Below are positions 24,318 through 32,300 of a DNA stretch of 64,000 nucleotides, piece by piece. A model generated the notes under the pieces. The model did not search any database, had not been told where the DNA came from, and saw only the letters and a program-made list of their open reading frames with translations. Position 1 is the first letter of the stretch. Every line of letters begins with the position of its first letter. Source of the DNA: JBELHR01 sp049606855 (lineage in GTDB: Bacteria > Bacteroidota > Bacteroidia > Flavobacteriales > Flavobacteriaceae); the NCBI GenBank assembly GCA_049606855.1, contig JBMYVY010000004.1, positions 124,001 through 188,000 of the forward strand, read 5' to 3'. Position numbers and translations under genes: made by a program.

Positions 24318-27176
24318 ATGAATACCAATAACTTCTCATTAAGACACATCGGACCTAGAGGGAACAACCTAGAACAGATGCTAAAGGACATCCAAGCCGA
24401 TAGTTTAGATCAGTTGATTGACCAAACTATTCCGGACGACATTCGTTTAAAAAACGAATTGAATTTAGATGCTGCTATTTCGGAATTCGAATTTGCGGAG
24501 CATATTGAACAATTAAGTGCTAAAAATGAAATCTTTGACACTTATATTGGTTTGGGATATCATTCTACTAAAGTTCCTGCTGTTATTCAAAGGAATATTT
24601 TTGAAAATCCAGGTTGGTACACTGCATATACACCTTATCAAGCAGAAATTGCCCAAGGTCGTTTAGAAGCCTTGCTCAATTTTCAGACTATGGTCTGTGA
24701 CCTTACTGGTATGGAGTTAGCAAACTCTTCTCTTCTAGATGAGGGAACGTCTGCTGCAGAAGCAATGAGTATGCTTTTTGCTTCGAGATCAAGAGCTCAG
24801 AAAAAAGCGAATTCAAATAAGTTTTTTGTTTCAAATGCGGTTTTAGAGCAAACAAAGTCAATTTTAGAAACAAGGGCTTTACCAATCGGAATTGAACTGG
24901 TTTACGGTAATGCCTTTGAACAAAATTTCGATGAGTCATTTTTTGGAGTTTTACTTCAGTATCCTGAAAAAAACGGTGCAGTTGTTGATTATAGAAACCT
25001 TACGGCAGCACTAATCGAATTAGACATAAAAATTGCAGTAGCCACTGATATTATGAGTTTAGCCCTATTAACTCCTCCGGGAGAATGGGGAGCTGATGTA
25101 GTTGTTGGTACCACACAACGATTTGGTATCCCGTTGGGGTATGGAGGGCCACATGCTGCTTTTTTTGCCACTAAAGAAAGTTATAAAAGAAGTATTCCTG
25201 GACGCATAATCGGGGTGACTGAAGATGTGGATGGAAATAGAGCTTTGAGAATGGCGCTTCAAACTAGAGAGCAACATATCAAAAGAGAAAAGGCGACTTC
25301 AAACATTTGTACTGCTCAAGTACTTCTTGCCGTGATGGCAGGAATGTATGCCGTTTATCATGGTCCAAGCGGAATCAAGTTTATCGCAGACAAAATTCAC
25401 GGTCTTGCCAAAGGATTGGAAGAAGGATTAGCGCATATCGGAATCAACCAGGTAAATGATCATTATTTTGACACCTTAAACATTAATTTATCTCCAACTG
25501 ACGTAGTAAAAGTTCATCAAATAGCCAATAGAGAGAGAATCAATTTTAATTATATTGATGATAGTCATATTGGAATTTCTCTTAATGAATGTACCGATGA
25601 AAAGCATGTTAATGCAATATTAGCTGTATTTGCTGAAGCTCTTGGTAAATCGGCAACAACAATTGAATCATGGGATACCGATCAAAGTAAGCTAGGCGAT
25701 CTATCAAGAACTTCATCTTACCTCGAGCATGAGGTTTTCAACACCTTTCAAAGTGAGACAGAAATGATGAGATATATCAAGAGACTTGAAAGAAAAGATT
25801 TATCATTAAATCATTCTATGATTTCTCTTGGATCTTGTACCATGAAATTAAATGCAGCAAGTGAAATGTTACCTCTATCAAATCCAAGTTGGGGTAATAT
25901 TCATCCATTTGCACCTGTTGAACAAGTTCAAGGCTATCAGGAGGTTTTTAAGGCGTTGGAGGAACAACTCAATGAAATTACTGGTTTTGCTGGAACCTCA
26001 TTACAGCCAAATTCAGGAGCTCAGGGAGAATTTGCAGGATTAATGGTGATACGCGCTTATCACGAAGCTATGGGGAATACACATAGAAATATTTGTTTGA
26101 TTCCAGCCTCTGCACATGGAACAAATCCTGCCTCAGCTGTTATGGCCGGAATGAAAGTTGTAGTGACTAAAACCACGGCGGAAGGAAATATTGACTTAGA
26201 GGATTTAAAAGAAAAAGCACTTTTGCATGCTGATAACTTAGCAGCTTTAATGGTGACTTATCCTTCAACACATGGGGTATTTGAATCTTCAATTAAAGAG
26301 ATAACAAAAATCATCCACGACAATGGTGGTCAAGTATACATGGATGGAGCCAATATGAATGCTCAAGTAGGACTTACTAATCCTGCAATTATTGGAGCAG
26401 ATGTTTGTCATTTAAATCTGCACAAAACCTTTGCCATCCCGCATGGAGGAGGTGGACCTGGAATGGGGCCAATTTGTGTAGCGGAACATTTAGTTCCCTT
26501 CTTGCCTTCAAATCCAATTATCAAAACTGGAGGAAGTCAAGGGATTACAGCAATATCGTCAGCCCCTTGGGGGTCTTCTCTAGTCCTACTTATTTCTTAT
26601 GGTTACATTAAAATGTTAGGAACAAAAGGGTTAACTGATTCTACGAAATACGCCATATTAAATGCAAATTACCTAAAGACCAAGTTAGAACCTCATTATC
26701 CAATTCTTTACACTGGTGAAGAAGGAAGAGCTGCGCATGAAATGATTGTAGATTGTAGAGGCTTTAAGGATAAAGGTATTGAGGTTAAAGATATTGCGAA
26801 GCGTTTAATGGACTATGGTTTCCATGCTCCTACTGTCAGTTTCCCAGTTGCAGGCACTTTAATGATTGAACCTACTGAAAGCGAGAATAAAGATGAATTG
26901 GACCGTTTTATCAATGCGATGATTGCAATCAGGCAAGAAATTGAGGCTATTGATACAAACCAAGACAATAATCCATTAAAAAATGCTCCTCATACTTTGG
27001 AGATGTTAACTGAGGACAATTGGAATCTACCGTATTCCAGAAAGGTTGCTGCTTTTCCAATCGATGGAATTCAATCTAACAAGTTTTGGCCCTCAGTAAG
27101 ACGGGTAAATGAAGCGTTTGGAGATAGAAATCTAATTTGTTCTTGTAATCCAATTAGCGACTATATTGAAAGCTAA
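24318..27176 (+). CDS. gcvP: Glycine dehydrogenase (decarboxylating), P-protein
   Basis: PLP enzyme that decarboxylates glycine and passes the aminomethyl group to the lipoyl arm of GcvH. The 952-residue single-chain form starts MNTNNFSLRHIGPRGNN. It has an N-terminal half with GYHSTKVPAVIQRN and TPYQAEIAQGRLE. The C-terminal half carries SLGSCTMKLNAASEM and the PLP lysine in HLNLHKTFAIPHGGGGPGMG. Length is normal. The ATG at 24318 was chosen over an in-frame ATG at 24243 because the family starts here and the longer form adds 25 atypical residues. No glycine riboswitch fits in the 100-base gap. It is followed by a strong terminator. The other glycine-cleavage genes are not in the window. Confidence 0.96.
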   Translation: MNTNNFSLRHIGPRGNNLEQMLKDIQADSLDQLIDQTIPDDIRLKNELNLDAAISEFEFAEHIEQLSAKNEIFDTYIGLGYHSTKVPAVIQRNIFENPGWYTAYTPYQAEIAQGRLEALLNFQTMVCDLTGMELANSSLLDEGTSAAEAMSMLFASRSRAQKKANSNKFFVSNAVLEQTKSILETRALPIGIELVYGNAFEQNFDESFFGVLLQYPEKNGAVVDYRNLTAALIELDIKIAVATDIMSLALLTPPGEWGADVVVGTTQRFGIPLGYGGPHAAFFATKESYKRSIPGRIIGVTEDVDGNRALRMALQTREQHIKREKATSNICTAQVLLAVMAGMYAVYHGPSGIKFIADKIHGLAKGLEEGLAHIGINQVNDHYFDTLNINLSPTDVVKVHQIANRERINFNYIDDSHIGISLNECTDEKHVNAILAVFAEALGKSATTIESWDTDQSKLGDLSRTSSYLEHEVFNTFQSETEMMRYIKRLERKDLSLNHSMISLGSCTMKLNAASEMLPLSNPSWGNIHPFAPVEQVQGYQEVFKALEEQLNEITGFAGTSLQPNSGAQGEFAGLMVIRAYHEAMGNTHRNICLIPASAHGTNPASAVMAGMKVVVTKTTAEGNIDLEDLKEKALLHADNLAALMVTYPSTHGVFESSIKEITKIIHDNGGQVYMDGANMNAQVGLTNPAIIGADVCHLNLHKTFAIPHGGGGPGMGPICVAEHLVPFLPSNPIIKTGGSQGITAISSAPWGSSLVLLISYGYIKMLGTKGLTDSTKYAILNANYLKTKLEPHYPILYTGEEGRAAHEMIVDCRGFKDKGIEVKDIAKRLMDYGFHAPTVSFPVAGTLMIEPTESENKDELDRFINAMIAIRQEIEAIDTNQDNNPLKNAPHTLEMLTEDNWNLPYSRKVAAFPIDGIQSNKFWPSVRRVNEAFGDRNLICSCNPISDYIES

Positions 27177-27201
27177 AGAACTAAATAGCAAATAAATTTC
27201 T

Positions 27202-27228
27202 AAAAACCCAAGCAATGCTTGGGTTTTT
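27202..27228 (+). terminator. Terminator after gcvP
   Basis: AAAAACCCAAGC and GCTTGGGTTTTT form a 12-base stem around a three-base AAT loop, ending in a T run. Confidence 0.9.
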
Positions 27229-27261
27229 TACGTTATCAACAATTATTCAATTGTCCCGCTG

Positions 27262-27329
27262 ATTCCTTTAAGGAATAGAAAAAAAAAGGAGTTATTATTT
27301 TTAAAAACTGCCTTAAATAGTTATTTTTG
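27262..27329 (+). promoter_or_regulatory. pdhA upstream region: palindrome and -7 box
   Basis: The 15-base palindrome ATTCCTTTAAGGAAT at 27262-27276 lies about 45 bases upstream of TATTTTTG at 27322-27329, which is the likely -7 box for the pdhA ATG at 27358. The -33 region has TTT rather than TTG. The palindrome could be an operator. Confidence 0.45.
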
Positions 27330-27357
27330 CTTTCACATTTTCACTATTCGAAATATT

Positions 27358-28347
27358 ATGAAAGAAATCACTAAAGAGACCTATATTCAATGGTATAAGG
27401 ACATGTTGTTCTGGAGAAAGTTTGAAGACAAGCTTGCCTCGGTATACATTCAACAAAAAGTTCGTGGATTCCTGCATTTATATAATGGGCAGGAGGCCGT
27501 ATTAGCCGGAGCTTTGCACGCTATGGATACTTCAAAGGACAAAATGATTACGGCTTATCGTAACCACGTTCAACCAATTGGTTTAGGCGTAGATCCTAAA
27601 AGAGTAATGGCTGAACTTTATGGAAAGGGTACTGGAACTTCACAAGGATTAGGAGGTTCAATGCACATCTTTTCAAAGGAGCACAACTTTTATGGAGGAC
27701 ATGGTATTGTTGGGGGACAAATCCCATTAGGTGCTGGTCTTGCTTTTGCTGATAAATATTTTGAGAGAGACGCCGTTACAATTACTTATTTTGGTGATGG
27801 TGCTGCTCGTCAAGGTTCTTTACATGAAACTTTTAATATGGCGATGAACTGGAAACTACCAGTAGTATTTGTTGTAGAGAATAATGGTTATGCTATGGGA
27901 ACTTCAGTGTCTCGTACTGCCAATCACGATGATATTTGGAAATTAGGTTTAGGTTACGAAATGCCTTGCGGACCTGTTGATGGAATGAACCCTGTTAAGG
28001 TTGCTGAAGCCATGGATGAAGCTATTCAAAGAGCACGTCGTGGAGATGGACCTACTTTCCTAGATATTAGAACTTATCGTTATAGAGGACACTCTATGTC
28101 AGATGCTCAACACTACCGTACCAAAGCGGAAGTTGAAGAGTATAAAAAATTAGACCCAATTAATCAGGTTAAAGAAACAATCCTTGAAAATGGATATGCT
28201 ACGGAAGACCAGATTAAGGAATGGGATAAAGAAGTAAAAGACAAAGTAAAAGAATGTGAGAAATTTGCAGAAGAATCACCATTCCCAGATTTATCTGTGA
28301 TGCATGATGTGGTTTACGCTCAAGAAGATTACCCATTCATTAAATAA
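27358..28347 (+). CDS. pdhA: Pyruvate dehydrogenase E1 component, alpha subunit
   Basis: Thiamine-diphosphate subunit of the pyruvate dehydrogenase complex, which turns pyruvate into acetyl-CoA, CO2 and NADH. The 329-residue protein begins with a helical segment, then HLYNGQEAVLAGAL and ITAYRNHVQPIGLG. It then has the ThDP motif FGDGAARQGSLHETFNMA ending in VENNGYAMGTSVS, and the loop YRYRGHSMSDAQHYR, whose serines in other systems are phosphorylated. The size fits separate alpha and beta subunits. The beta gene is not adjacent; the E2 gene follows after 15 bases. The promoter box is at 27322-27329. Confidence 0.95.
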   Translation: MKEITKETYIQWYKDMLFWRKFEDKLASVYIQQKVRGFLHLYNGQEAVLAGALHAMDTSKDKMITAYRNHVQPIGLGVDPKRVMAELYGKGTGTSQGLGGSMHIFSKEHNFYGGHGIVGGQIPLGAGLAFADKYFERDAVTITYFGDGAARQGSLHETFNMAMNWKLPVVFVVENNGYAMGTSVSRTANHDDIWKLGLGYEMPCGPVDGMNPVKVAEAMDEAIQRARRGDGPTFLDIRTYRYRGHSMSDAQHYRTKAEVEEYKKLDPINQVKETILENGYATEDQIKEWDKEVKDKVKECEKFAEESPFPDLSVMHDVVYAQEDYPFIK

Positions 28348-28362
28348 TACCGATAGAATATT

Positions 28363-29997
28363 ATGGCAACAGTTATTAATATGCCCCGTTTGAGTGACAC
28401 GATGACGGAAGGAACCGTAGCAACTTGGTTAAAAAACGTTGGTGATCGAATAGAGGAAGGAGATATCCTTGCTGAGATTGAAACGGACAAAGCTACAATG
28501 GAATTTGAATCCTTCAACGAAGGAACGCTTTTATATATCGGTGTTCAAGAAGGAGACACTGCTCCTGTTGATTCGTTACTCGCTATTATTGGTGATGAAG
28601 GAGAGAATGTTGATGCTTTGGTAAGCGGCGGGTCCGCTCCTAAAGAAGAGGCCGCTGCTACAGAAAAACAAGAAGAAGTTGTTGTCGAACAAGTGAATAT
28701 TCCATCACCTACATCAATGCCTACAAATCTCACTGTGGTTACTATGCCTCGTCTTAGTGATACGATGACAGAAGGTACGGTTGCAAGTTGGTTAAAAAAT
28801 GTTGGCGATAAAGTTGAGGAAGGCGATATTCTAGCTGAAATTGAAACAGACAAAGCCACTATGGAGTTTGAATCTTTCAATGAAGGTACTTTGCTTTATG
28901 TAGGATTAAAAGAAGGAGAATCAGCTCCTGTTGATAGTATATTAGCGGTTATTGGAGAAGAAGGTGCAGATGTTGAAGCTGCATTAACTGCTTTTAATTC
29001 GGGATCAACCGAAACTGCCACTGAAGTTTCTAAACCGGAGACTCAGGCTGCAGCTCCAGCAGAAAGTCAAGTTAAAGAATCAGCTCCAACCCAAACAGCG
29101 GTTGCAGCGGAAGTTGTGAATACTGGAAGAATTATTGCTTCACCCCTTGCTAAAAAAATAGCTGCAGAAAAAGGCATTAATTTAGCAACTGTTAAGGGTA
29201 CTGGAGACCATGGAAGAATTGTCAAGAAAGATGTAGAGTTTTACAACCCTGCTCCAGTTGCTGCTGCGAATACTGCCGCAGAAGCACCAGTACAAGTCTT
29301 TGCTCCTGCAGGTGAAATTTCACAAGAAGAGGTTAAAAACTCTCAAATGCGTAAGACAATTGCTCGTAGATTAGGTGAATCTAAGTTTACAGCTCCACAC
29401 TATTATCTTACTATTGAAATAAATATGGATGGTGCCATCGAATCTAGAAAGGCAATCAATAACTTACCAGATACAAAGGTTTCATTCAACGATCTAGTGG
29501 TTAAAGCGTCGGCTATGGCATTAAAACTTCATCCTCAAGTAAATACACAATGGACTGAAGCGAATACTATTGTAAATCACCATATTAGTATAGGAGTTGC
29601 TGTTGCTGTTGAAGACGGATTAGTGGTTCCAGTAATTCCATTTACAGACCAAAGAAGTTTGACTGAAATTGGCGCGTCTGTTCGTGAACTTGCAGGTAAA
29701 GCAAAAAGTAAAAAATTGCAGCCAAAAGAAATGGAAGGTTCAACTTTTACGGTTTCTAATCTTGGTATGTTCGGAATATCTGAATTTACCTCAATTATAA
29801 ATCAACCAAATTCAGCTATCCTTTCTGTGGGAGCCATTAGTCAACAACCTATTGTCAAGGATGGTGCTATAGTTGTTGGTAACGTTATGAAAGTGACCTT
29901 AGCTTGTGACCATAGAACTGTTGATGGAGCAACTGGTGCAGCATTTTTACAAACATTAAAAAGCTTTATTGAGAACCCAGTTACGATGTTAGCTTAA
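28363..29997 (+). CDS. pdhC: Pyruvate dehydrogenase E2 (dihydrolipoamide acetyltransferase) with two lipoyl domains
   Basis: Forms the core of the pyruvate dehydrogenase complex and transfers acetyl groups from lipoate to CoA. The 544-residue chain has two nearly identical lipoyl domains, with lipoylated lysines at Lys43 and Lys164 in ETDKATMEFESF. They are separated by a charged linker and followed by an Ala/Pro/Glu-rich hinge. Next comes the subunit-binding domain near residues 255-292 (IIASPLAKKIAAEKGI), then the catalytic domain with the active-site motif DHRTVDG (516-522). The two lipoyl copies differ at many synonymous codon positions, so the protein repeat is being conserved rather than newly copied. 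A strong terminator follows. Confidence 0.96.
   Translation: MATVINMPRLSDTMTEGTVATWLKNVGDRIEEGDILAEIETDKATMEFESFNEGTLLYIGVQEGDTAPVDSLLAIIGDEGENVDALVSGGSAPKEEAAATEKQEEVVVEQVNIPSPTSMPTNLTVVTMPRLSDTMTEGTVASWLKNVGDKVEEGDILAEIETDKATMEFESFNEGTLLYVGLKEGESAPVDSILAVIGEEGADVEAALTAFNSGSTETATEVSKPETQAAAPAESQVKESAPTQTAVAAEVVNTGRIIASPLAKKIAAEKGINLATVKGTGDHGRIVKKDVEFYNPAPVAAANTAAEAPVQVFAPAGEISQEEVKNSQMRKTIARRLGESKFTAPHYYLTIEINMDGAIESRKAINNLPDTKVSFNDLVVKASAMALKLHPQVNTQWTEANTIVNHHISIGVAVAVEDGLVVPVIPFTDQRSLTEIGASVRELAGKAKSKKLQPKEMEGSTFTVSNLGMFGISEFTSIINQPNSAILSVGAISQQPIVKDGAIVVGNVMKVTLACDHRTVDGATGAAFLQTLKSFIENPVTMLA
28375..28992 (+). repeat. Tandem lipoyl-domain repeat inside the E2 gene
   Basis: Two copies of an 80-residue lipoyl domain (about 28375-28620 and 28741-28992) share almost every residue of MPRLSDTMTEGTVA, the following LKNVGD helix and the ETDKATMEFESF turn. 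They are separated by a linker of about 40 residues. Confidence 0.9.
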
Positions 29998-30021
29998 GTT
30001 TTCAATAAAATAATATATTTG

Positions 30022-30052
30022 AAGAGCATCTGTAAGGATGCTCTTTTTTTTG
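30022..30052 (+). terminator. Terminator after the E2 gene
   Basis: AAGAGCATC and GATGCTCTT pair across a six-base loop, followed by a T run. An in-frame ATG at 30038 of the next gene lies inside this hairpin and is not used as a start. Confidence 0.9.
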
Positions 30053-30079
30053 ACACTAAATCGACCAAAGCCACACCAA

Positions 30080-31138
30080 ATGAGATATCTATTTATATTA
30101 TTATTCATTGCATCCTGCTCTTCAAATGAAAGCGAGTTGATCATTAATGCATCCACCCTTCCAAATCAATTAGAGTTGGTTCAAGATGAAAGAGTAATCA
30201 AAAAGCTAGATTTCAATAATGACCTCAGCACTCTTAGTTCAGACTGGTATGAAATATCAGGTTTAGGTTCTCGAAATATTGTCCTGTTCTATAAACAAGG
30301 AGATAAAATTGAGATCAAATTGGATAAAGACGGAAATTTGGTTTCGCTTTCTGGCGGCGCAGAACAGAAAAACTATGAAGCCTATGAGGAATTCAGGAAA
30401 GAGAGCTTAAGCAGACTTGTTCAATCAATAAGAAGGGAAATTTCCAAGAGTAAAAACCCTAGAATTAAGGATAGTTTGACAGCAATCGAAATCCAAAACT
30501 ATGCATCTCATTTAAAAGAACTTATGGATTTCAGCGAAAAGGAATTAATCAACAGTTTAGTTCTGGCATATGCTTCACAACGATGGATGTTAGAAAACTA
30601 TGAATCTTATATTACAGATACTGAAGAAAAATTCCAGGAAACCTATCCAAATACCTACGCTCTGAAGCGGATGGAAGCAAGAATAAAAACTTTAAAGACT
30701 ACCGCTGTTGGAGCCCAATTAACCAACTTTAATTACCAAGACAAGGATGGAGAACTATCACCAATGATAGATCATGTTGATTCGCAATTAAAATTACTCG
30801 ACTTTTGGGCAAGTTGGTGTCCCCCATGTCGACAAGATTCTAAATATCTAAGACAGCTTCATTCCAAATATCAAGAAAGTGATTTGAATATTAGGAGTAT
30901 CTCACTTGATACTAGGCAAGAGCGATGGATCAAGGCTATAAAAGAGGATCAACGAAATTGGGTTAACCTAAACGCAGAAAGAGGTTTAAACCAGGAGAGC
31001 ATCGAACAATTAGGAATCAAAGCGTTACCATTTAATATTCTTTTGGATAAAGACAATCGAATTGTCGCAAAAAACATTCACGGCAAAGCTTTGACTCAAT
31101 TTATTGACCAGTATTTAGCAGATCGAAAGATTGAATAG
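30080..31138 (+). CDS. TlpA-like thioredoxin-fold lipoprotein
   Basis: The 352-residue protein has a lipoprotein signal peptide ending in LLFIASC. An N-terminal region with the pattern of the DUF4369 family common in Bacteroidetes follows, then a helical middle part. The C-terminal thioredoxin domain has the redox pair in FWASWCPPC and the cis-proline loop KALPFNILLD. Such proteins reduce disulfides in the periplasm. The start is the ATG at 30080; the upstream in-frame ATG at 30038 lies inside a terminator hairpin. Its 3' end overlaps the convergent ackA by 38 bases. Confidence 0.85.
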   Translation: MRYLFILLFIASCSSNESELIINASTLPNQLELVQDERVIKKLDFNNDLSTLSSDWYEISGLGSRNIVLFYKQGDKIEIKLDKDGNLVSLSGGAEQKNYEAYEEFRKESLSRLVQSIRREISKSKNPRIKDSLTAIEIQNYASHLKELMDFSEKELINSLVLAYASQRWMLENYESYITDTEEKFQETYPNTYALKRMEARIKTLKTTAVGAQLTNFNYQDKDGELSPMIDHVDSQLKLLDFWASWCPPCRQDSKYLRQLHSKYQESDLNIRSISLDTRQERWIKAIKEDQRNWVNLNAERGLNQESIEQLGIKALPFNILLDKDNRIVAKNIHGKALTQFIDQYLADRKIE

Positions 31139-32297
31139 CTATTTCTAGTTCCTCGTTTGTGGGACAAACAACCACTTTAACCTGCGCCTCATTTTTGGAA
31201 ATAATGCGTGTATCCTTAGATCTTATTTCGTTTAAATCTTCATCGAGTTCAATGCCAAAATAATTCAGGTTTTGGCATACTAAACTTCTCATTGTATTGG
31301 AATTCTCACCAATTCCAGCAGTAAAGGCAATTGCATCAACACCATTTAGTGCTGCTATGTATGATCCAATAAATTTTTTAATCCTATATGCTGCCATTTC
31401 TAATGCAAGTTGACAATCCCTATTTCCATTCATTGCCGCCTCTTCAATATCCCTAAGATCACTGTATCCCGTCAGTCCGAGCATACCTGATTTTTTTTGC
31501 AAAAAATTATTGGCCTCTTGAGAGCTATACCCCAAACGATCCATTAGATAAAAAATCACAGATTGATCAATATCTCCACTGCGCGTTCCCATAATAAGTC
31601 CATTGACTGGCCCCATACCTAAGGAATGGTCAATACTTTTACCATCTTTAATTGCTGTAATACTGCACCCATTTCCAAGATGTATACTAATTAATTTCTT
31701 ACAATTTTCCTTGCCTAAAAAGTCTTGCATTTGACTAGCGACAAATTTATGAGAGGTCCCATGGAATCCATAAACTCTAATTTTTTGCTCATCAGATAGC
31801 TTTTTATCAATTGCGAAACGATATGCTCGTTCAGGAATACTTTGATGATAAGCAGTATCAAAAACAGCAACCTGTGCGGCATTTGGAAAAATCGTTTCTG
31901 CTACTTCAATACCCTCTAAGTTCGCTGGGTTATGTAGCGGAGCCAAACCAAAAAGATCTTCTATCTCATCTTTAACTTTTTGATCTACTTTAACCGTATC
32001 CGAAAAATAAGATCCTCCATGGACAACTCGATGACCAATGGCCTGAATATCATTCTTATTCCCAATAACTCCAATTTCTTTGTGCATCAACAATTTTGCA
32101 ACTGCCTCTAACCCCTCTTTATGAGAAGGAATTTGATGAATTTCTGAGTATTTTACTTTTGCGGTTTTATAATTAACTATAGCATCTTCTAATCCAATTC
32201 GTTCCACTAAGCCTGAACAAGTGACTTCCTGACTAGGCATACTTATTAATTGAAATTTGATTGAAGAGCTTCCGGAATTTATAACTAGTATATTCAT
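31101..32297 (-). CDS. ackA: Acetate kinase
   Basis: Interconverts acetyl phosphate plus ADP and acetate plus ATP. The 398-residue enzyme has the ASKHA signatures: NSGSSSIKFQLI at the N-terminus, GHRVVHGG, the catalytic FDTAYHQSIP region, SIHLGNGCSITAI, and ITGIGENS-like AFTAGIGENSNTMR. Length is normal. It lies four bases downstream of pta, forming the classic pta-ackA pair for acetate overflow or acetate activation. The tail overlaps the TlpA-like gene on the other strand by 38 bases. Confidence 0.97.
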   Translation of the reverse strand: MNILVINSGSSSIKFQLISMPSQEVTCSGLVERIGLEDAIVNYKTAKVKYSEIHQIPSHKEGLEAVAKLLMHKEIGVIGNKNDIQAIGHRVVHGGSYFSDTVKVDQKVKDEIEDLFGLAPLHNPANLEGIEVAETIFPNAAQVAVFDTAYHQSIPERAYRFAIDKKLSDEQKIRVYGFHGTSHKFVASQMQDFLGKENCKKLISIHLGNGCSITAIKDGKSIDHSLGMGPVNGLIMGTRSGDIDQSVIFYLMDRLGYSSQEANNFLQKKSGMLGLTGYSDLRDIEEAAMNGNRDCQLALEMAAYRIKKFIGSYIAALNGVDAIAFTAGIGENSNTMRSLVCQNLNYFGIELDEDLNEIRSKDTRIISKNEAQVKVVVCPTNEELEIAIQSFDLLNTGQ

Positions 32298-32300
32298 CTA

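Noticed and set aside
30038..30079. A longer start for the TlpA-like lipoprotein
   Set aside because: The ATG sits inside the E2 terminator hairpin and would place residues before a lipoprotein signal peptide.
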